This document shows, in pieces, positions 59,334 through 62,448 of a stretch of DNA of 62,448 nt; position 1 is the first letter of the stretch, and each line of letters begins with the position of its first letter. The notes under the pieces are model-generated. The model worked only from the letters and a program-made list of their open reading frames with translations. It did no database searches and had not been told where the DNA came from. The translations under genes were made by a program, and so were the position numbers. The stretch lies in assembly GCA_945928315.1 (NCBI GenBank), contig CAMENN010000002.1, forward strand, positions 1 to 62,448. Reading direction: 5' to 3'. This DNA is from an uncultured Clostridia bacterium. GTDB taxonomy: Bacteria > Bacillota > Clostridia > Christensenellales > Aristaeellaceae.

Positions 59334-60212
59334 TCATGGGTTTGCGGGCCGCCGCATGCGCAGCGCGCCGGGCAGGATGGAGAAGACCGCCTCGTCCATC
59401 GCCTCCAGCCGCCCATCGATGTTGACCACCATGCCGGGCGCGCGGAGCACCGCGCTGCGCACGCGCGCCACGCGGCAGATGGGCAGATGCACATGCCAGC
59501 CCTTGATGAACAGCGGCAGCAGAAACGGGATCGCCCGCCGGGGTACCGGCCCGACGACCACCACGTCGAGCAGCCCGTCGTCACAGGCGGAGCCGGGCGC
59601 CACGCGCATGCCGCCGCCGATGTACTGCCCGTTGGCAAACTCGATGATCGTCGTGCGCTCATGCGTGGCTGTGCCGTCCTCCAGCGTCAGCTCGGCCTCA
59701 AACGGCCTGTATTCGCCCAGCACGGCCACGACTGCCTTGTGATAGGCCTTTTCGCCCGGATAGACCGCCTTGAGCTCCTCCGTCCTGCGCAGCACGGCGA
59801 CGTCAAAGCCCGAGCCGCTGACGTTGAGAAACGGGCGCCCGTTGATCGTCGGGCAGTCGATGGCCGCAGGAACGCCGTCAAGCTGGGCGGCAAACGCCCG
59901 GATTGGGTCGCGCGGCAGGCCGAACGCGCGCGCAAAGTCGTTGCCCGTGCCGCTGGGCACGATGTACAGCTCCGCGCCGCTGCCCGCCACCGGACCGACG
60001 ATCTCGCTGAGCGTGCCGTCCCCGCCGACGCCGACGATGGCGCCGCACCCGGCCTCCAGCGCAAGGCTCGCCTGACGGCCGCCGTCGTCCGCCCCCGATG
60101 TGGCAAACACGCGCGAGGTCCCGCCGCGCTCGGCGATGGCCGCGCGCAGCCGCGCGATGAGCCTTGCGTTTTCTCCGCCGCCGGAGATGGGATTGATGAC
60201 GATTCCAAACAT
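59334..60212 (-). CDS. Diacylglycerol kinase family lipid kinase
   Basis: A 292-residue cytosolic/peripheral lipid kinase (DgkB/YegS/BmrU group). The nucleotide-binding motif GVGGDGTLSE is near residue 61, preceded by NPISGGG and followed by VPSGTGNDFARAFGL. A C-terminal beta-sandwich includes ANGQYIGGGMRVAPGSACDDGLLDVVVV. It phosphorylates diacylglycerol or a related lipid. The start follows GGGAGAGG. It lies 21 bases after trmB in the same direction, so they may share a transcript. Confidence 0.93.
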   Translation of the reverse strand: MFGIVINPISGGGENARLIARLRAAIAERGGTSRVFATSGADDGGRQASLALEAGCGAIVGVGGDGTLSEIVGPVAGSGAELYIVPSGTGNDFARAFGLPRDPIRAFAAQLDGVPAAIDCPTINGRPFLNVSGSGFDVAVLRRTEELKAVYPGEKAYHKAVVAVLGEYRPFEAELTLEDGTATHERTTIIEFANGQYIGGGMRVAPGSACDDGLLDVVVVGPVPRRAIPFLLPLFIKGWHVHLPICRVARVRSAVLRAPGMVVNIDGRLEAMDEAVFSILPGALRMRRPANP

Positions 60213-60233
60213 GGCGTCAACCTCTCCCGCGGG

Positions 60234-60995
60234 TCATTCCGCGATGATTTCTTCAGTATTCTCTTTCTCCTGCGCACCCTCGCGCAGGCGGGCAAACGCG
60301 CCCGGCATCACCCAGCGGACCGGATCGAGCTCCACCGGGCCGGGCTTCTTCCTCATGATGACAAACTTGATGGGCACGCCCAGCGCCGTGAACTTCTGCT
60401 CGTGCTCGCTGACGTAATTGGGCGCAAAGCCCGAGGCGTGCAGATCGTTCGTCAGGTAGCGCATCTCAAAGCCGCATGCCGCAAAATACGGCAGTGATTC
60501 GGTGAACAGCGGCATGTCGTCCGTCTTGAACCAGATTTCGCCGCCGTCCACGAGAAAGTCGCGGTACTGCATCAGCTGGCGCGGATGCGTCAGGCGGCGC
60601 TTGGCATACTTCGGCCGCTTGGTCCACGGGTTGCAGAAGTTGATGTAGATGCGCTCGATGCGGTCCTCCGGCGCGAACACGTTGCGGATATACTCGATGT
60701 CATAGCGCGCAATGATCACATTGTCCACCGGCTCCTCGCCGTACGTTCTGGCGATGTTGCGGCGGGTGTCGCCGAGCACGTTGCAGGTGATGTCCATGGC
60801 GACAAAGTTCCTGTCGCGGTTGTCGTAGACCATCGCCGCGGTGGACACGCCCTTGCCGCAGCCCAGCTCCAGATACAGCGGCTGATCCTTGGCAAAGCGC
60901 TCGCGCCAGTGTCCGCGCAGCGTGTCCGCCTCGTCCGTAAAGTACGGGCAGACCGCCAGCTCCGGCTTCGCCCACTTCTTCGTTCTCATGTGCAT
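60234..60995 (-). CDS. trmB: tRNA (guanine46-N7)-methyltransferase
   Basis: A 253-residue AdoMet-dependent enzyme that methylates G46 of tRNA. Signature motifs are LYLELGCGKGVSTAAM (AdoMet site, about 42), FVAMDIT, IYINFCNPWTKRPKYAKRRLTHP and IWFKTDDMPLF. The C-terminus is about 35 residues longer than usual and charged (REGAQEKENTEEIIAE). The ATG at 60995 has GGAGG 9 bases upstream; a second ATG lies two codons later. Confidence 0.95.
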   Translation of the reverse strand: MHMRTKKWAKPELAVCPYFTDEADTLRGHWRERFAKDQPLYLELGCGKGVSTAAMVYDNRDRNFVAMDITCNVLGDTRRNIARTYGEEPVDNVIIARYDIEYIRNVFAPEDRIERIYINFCNPWTKRPKYAKRRLTHPRQLMQYRDFLVDGGEIWFKTDDMPLFTESLPYFAACGFEMRYLTNDLHASGFAPNYVSEHEQKFTALGVPIKFVIMRKKPGPVELDPVRWVMPGAFARLREGAQEKENTEEIIAE

Positions 60996-61041
60996 GGGAA
61001 AATGCCTCCAAAAATGCCTTCAAAGGAGAATGTGCAGGTTC

Positions 61042-61070
61042 AGTATACCATGCTTTGACCGGGCAGGCAA
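61042..61070 (-). promoter_or_regulatory. sigma-A promoter for trmB and the lipid kinase
   Basis: TTGCCT and TATACT on the minus strand, spacer 17 bases. The -35 box begins two bases below the 3' end of the GNAT gene. Confidence 0.65.
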
Positions 61071-61071
61071 G

Positions 61072-61563
61072 TCACAGACGCTTTTCGTAGCAGAGCCAGT
61101 CCTCATCCCACATGCGCGTCTGGCCGCAGACCTCAAAGCCCAGCGTGGCATACGAGCGCAGCGCGGGCACGTTGTGCGCGCCGACAAGAAAGCGCACGGC
61201 CTCGTAGCCCTCCGCCTTTGCCCGAGCCATCGCTTCGGTGAGCATGCGCCGTGCGATACCCCGTCCCTGCAGGCCATGCGCCACGCCAAGCCTGCCCAGC
61301 GCGCACCAGCGCGTCACGTCCGGATACCAGGGCACGTCGGCCTCGAACTCCTCGCTCTTTTCCACGACGATGGCTGCGCCGATGCCGCCCTCCGGCAGGC
61401 GCAGCACCAGCACATCGTTATTGGCCAGATCCTCTTCGACGATTTCCCGGGAGGGATAGTCCTCGTCCCAGGTGCCGTATGGCTCGCGAAGCAGCGAGCG
61501 ATAGAGCGCCCAGATTGCGTCCGCGTCCTGCGGCGACGCCAGCTCAATGGTTCCTTCGTTCAT
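61072..61563 (-). CDS. GNAT family N-acetyltransferase
   Basis: A 163-residue acetyl-CoA-dependent transferase. The acetyl-CoA site is GRLGVAHGLQGRGIARRML near residue 90, followed by VRFLVGAHNVPALRSYATLGFEVCGQTRM, the usual beta-alpha-beta end of the fold. The substrate cannot be predicted. The ATG follows AAAGGGG and lies 12 bases after the Nudix stop, so it is the second gene of a two-gene unit. Confidence 0.93.
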   Translation of the reverse strand: MNEGTIELASPQDADAIWALYRSLLREPYGTWDEDYPSREIVEEDLANNDVLVLRLPEGGIGAAIVVEKSEEFEADVPWYPDVTRWCALGRLGVAHGLQGRGIARRMLTEAMARAKAEGYEAVRFLVGAHNVPALRSYATLGFEVCGQTRMWDEDWLCYEKRL

Positions 61564-61575
61564 GTGAATGCCCCT

Positions 61576-62085
61576 TTATTGTCTTTCCCGGCCCTTGCTG
61601 CCGGTTTTCTCGTTGCGGCTGACAATGTGCGTGATCCCCGGCGGCACGGGCAGGCAGTCCGCCAGAAACGCCGGAAACGCGCGGTATTCGCGCAGATGCT
61701 CGATGGGCAGCCAGTGCATCGTCTCCGCCACGCCGTTGCTCGTGCCATGCGGATGCAGCGCCTGCGTGCCGCGCGGCTTCATCAGGAAGTACAACGCGAC
61801 CTCGTGGCAGATGCGCCCCGCCAGCGATCCCTCACCGGGGAAGAAGTTCTCGTGAATGAACGCGAGCCTGTCCACCTCGTAGTGCACGCCCGTCTCCTCA
61901 AAAACCTCGCGCGCCGCGGCCTCCTCCGCCGTCTCCCCGACGTGCACCGCTCCGCCGACAGAATAATAGTAGTCCTCCGTGTTGTTTCCCGCGAAGAGCA
62001 CGCAGCCGTCCTCGATGATCAGCCCGCACGCGCGGTAGCGGAACCACAGGCCGTCGCCGCGGATGGCGCAGTCATTTTCCTTCAT
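61576..62085 (-). CDS. Nudix hydrolase
   Basis: A 169-residue hydrolase of nucleoside diphosphate-linked compounds. The Nudix box begins at GGAVHVGETAEEAAAREVFEE near residue 44, with the metal-binding REVFEE core intact. The N-terminal WFRYRACGLIIEDGCVLF and the aromatic DYYYSVGGAV are common in the general MutT-like group. Substrate unknown. The ATG follows GGAGGG. Confidence 0.93.
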   Translation of the reverse strand: MKENDCAIRGDGLWFRYRACGLIIEDGCVLFAGNNTEDYYYSVGGAVHVGETAEEAAAREVFEETGVHYEVDRLAFIHENFFPGEGSLAGRICHEVALYFLMKPRGTQALHPHGTSNGVAETMHWLPIEHLREYRAFPAFLADCLPVPPGITHIVSRNEKTGSKGRERQ

Positions 62086-62124
62086 CGCCGTATCCCTCCT
62101 GTCCGTTGTGCAAATAGGAGGTTG

Positions 62125-62154
62125 ATTATATCACGGCGGTCAGGGGTGCGTCAA
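62125..62154 (-). promoter_or_regulatory. sigma-A promoter for the Nudix-GNAT unit
   Basis: TTGACG and TATAAT on the minus strand, spacer 18 bases. Confidence 0.7.
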
Positions 62155-62162
62155 GCGCACAG

Positions 62163-62191
62163 CAAAAGAGCGGCGCAGCCATGCACCGCTC
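62163..62191 (-). terminator. Terminator after era
   Basis: GAGCGG pairs with CCGCTC around a 12-base loop, followed on the minus strand by TTTTG. Confidence 0.7.
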
Positions 62192-62203
62192 AGAAGCGTC
62201 TGT

Positions 62204-62448
62204 TCAGCTCTCGTAGCCCAGCGTGCGCAGGTCGTCCATGCGGTTGCGCCAGTCCTCGCGAACCTTGACCCAGAGCTGCAGGTTCACCTTCGTGCCCAAC
62301 AGGCCCTCGATGTCCCGCCTGGCCTCCGCGCCGATGGTGCGCAGCATCGCGCCCTGCTTGCCGATGATGATGCCCTTGTGGCTCGCGCGCTCACAGTAGA
62401 TCGTCGCGTGAATCTCGGTCAGGCTGTCGCTGAGTTTGTTGATGGCCA
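62204..62448 (-). CDS. era: GTPase Era, C-terminal KH domain (5' end outside window)
   Basis: The last 80 or so codons of Era, a GTPase that binds 16S rRNA during 30S ribosome assembly. The KH domain is clear: [20 protein letters not shown], then [35 protein letters not shown] and the end RTLGYES. The GTPase domain lies beyond the right edge of the window. Only the C-terminal part supports the call. Confidence 0.92.
   Translation of the reverse strand, partial: AINKLSDSLTEIHATIYCERASHKGIIIGKQGAMLRTIGAEARRDIEGLLGTKVNLQLWVKVREDWRNRMDDLRTLGYES

Noticed and set aside
58725..60497. A 590-codon plus-strand open frame across the SH3-repeat and lipid kinase genes
   Set aside because: It crosses two strong minus-strand genes and their boundary, and has low-complexity Arg/His/Ala composition.
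1..62448. CRISPR arrays, insertion sequences, prophage genes, rRNA genes
   Set aside because: No regularly spaced repeats, transposase or integrase motifs, structural phage genes or rRNA sequences were recognised on either strand.

Overview
The window looks like chromosomal DNA from a spore-forming, high-G+C member of the Clostridia (Firmicutes). The evidence is spoVAC, spoVAD and spoVAE, a gerW/ytfJ-type gene with its DUF2953 partner, a SpoVB-like flippase, AGGAGG-type ribosome sites, frequent GTG/TTG starts, near-consensus sigma-A promoters, and a luxS/mtnN methyl cycle. Codons end mostly in G or C, which makes long antisense open frames common. An uncultured gut lineage (Christensenellales or a relative) would fit, but the sequence alone does not prove it. 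I see no phage, insertion sequence, plasmid or CRISPR signature. The ends cut two genes: a YbiT-type ABC-F ATPase on the left and the KH end of Era on the right.

Layout. 1-8.5 kb: ABC-F ATPase, rhomboid protease, HIT protein, then a minus-strand operon of a DprA-like protein, a stand-alone methionine-synthase activation protein, a MetH core, and a homocysteine methyltransferase/methylene-THF reductase fusion. 8.6-10.2 kb: amidohydrolase. 10.3-20.6 kb: spoVAD-spoVAE and spoVAC, separated by about 8 kb that holds a LacI-controlled uronide locus (GH88, DUF2264, sugar ABC importer) and a flavin/PNPOx-like protein. 20.7-23 kb: ECF sigma factor with a large membrane partner. 23-30 kb: dCMP deaminase, flippase, luxS-mtnN, YitT, DegV, two-component system. 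30-36.5 kb: TraX-like and Pr6Pr-like membrane proteins, tRNA-Gln and tRNA-Glu, an EamA transporter, a tandem-PII protein with its DUF1538 membrane partner, and a MerR regulator.

36.6-44.3 kb: GH2 glycosidase, then an amino-acid ABC importer whose binding protein is divergent from aminotransferase, dehydrogenase, permease and ATPase genes, then an RluA-type pseudouridine synthase. 44.5-50.9 kb: secreted SH3 protein, enolase, TauE-like and SdpI-like membrane proteins, aspartokinase, gerW and its partner. 51-62.4 kb: exonuclease III, YfcE phosphodiesterase, second DegV, class II aldolase, rRNA methyltransferase, an HPr-like protein without phosphorylation sites, two secreted proteins, a lipid kinase, TrmB, GNAT, Nudix, Era.

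How the genes fit together. The window encodes a nearly complete activated-methyl cycle: MtnN and LuxS turn S-adenosylhomocysteine into homocysteine, and the met operon remethylates it. The uronide locus imports and cleaves unsaturated uronyl oligosaccharides in the cytoplasm. Several sites support gene control: two LacI palindromes, a MerR promoter with a 19-bp spacer, and sigma-G-like promoters before the spore genes. The most unusual points are the split spoVA cluster, the HPr-like protein with Gln15 and His46, the ABC-F second P-loop with Arg in place of Lys, the PII/DUF1538 pair, and the absence of a lipobox in all exported proteins seen here.
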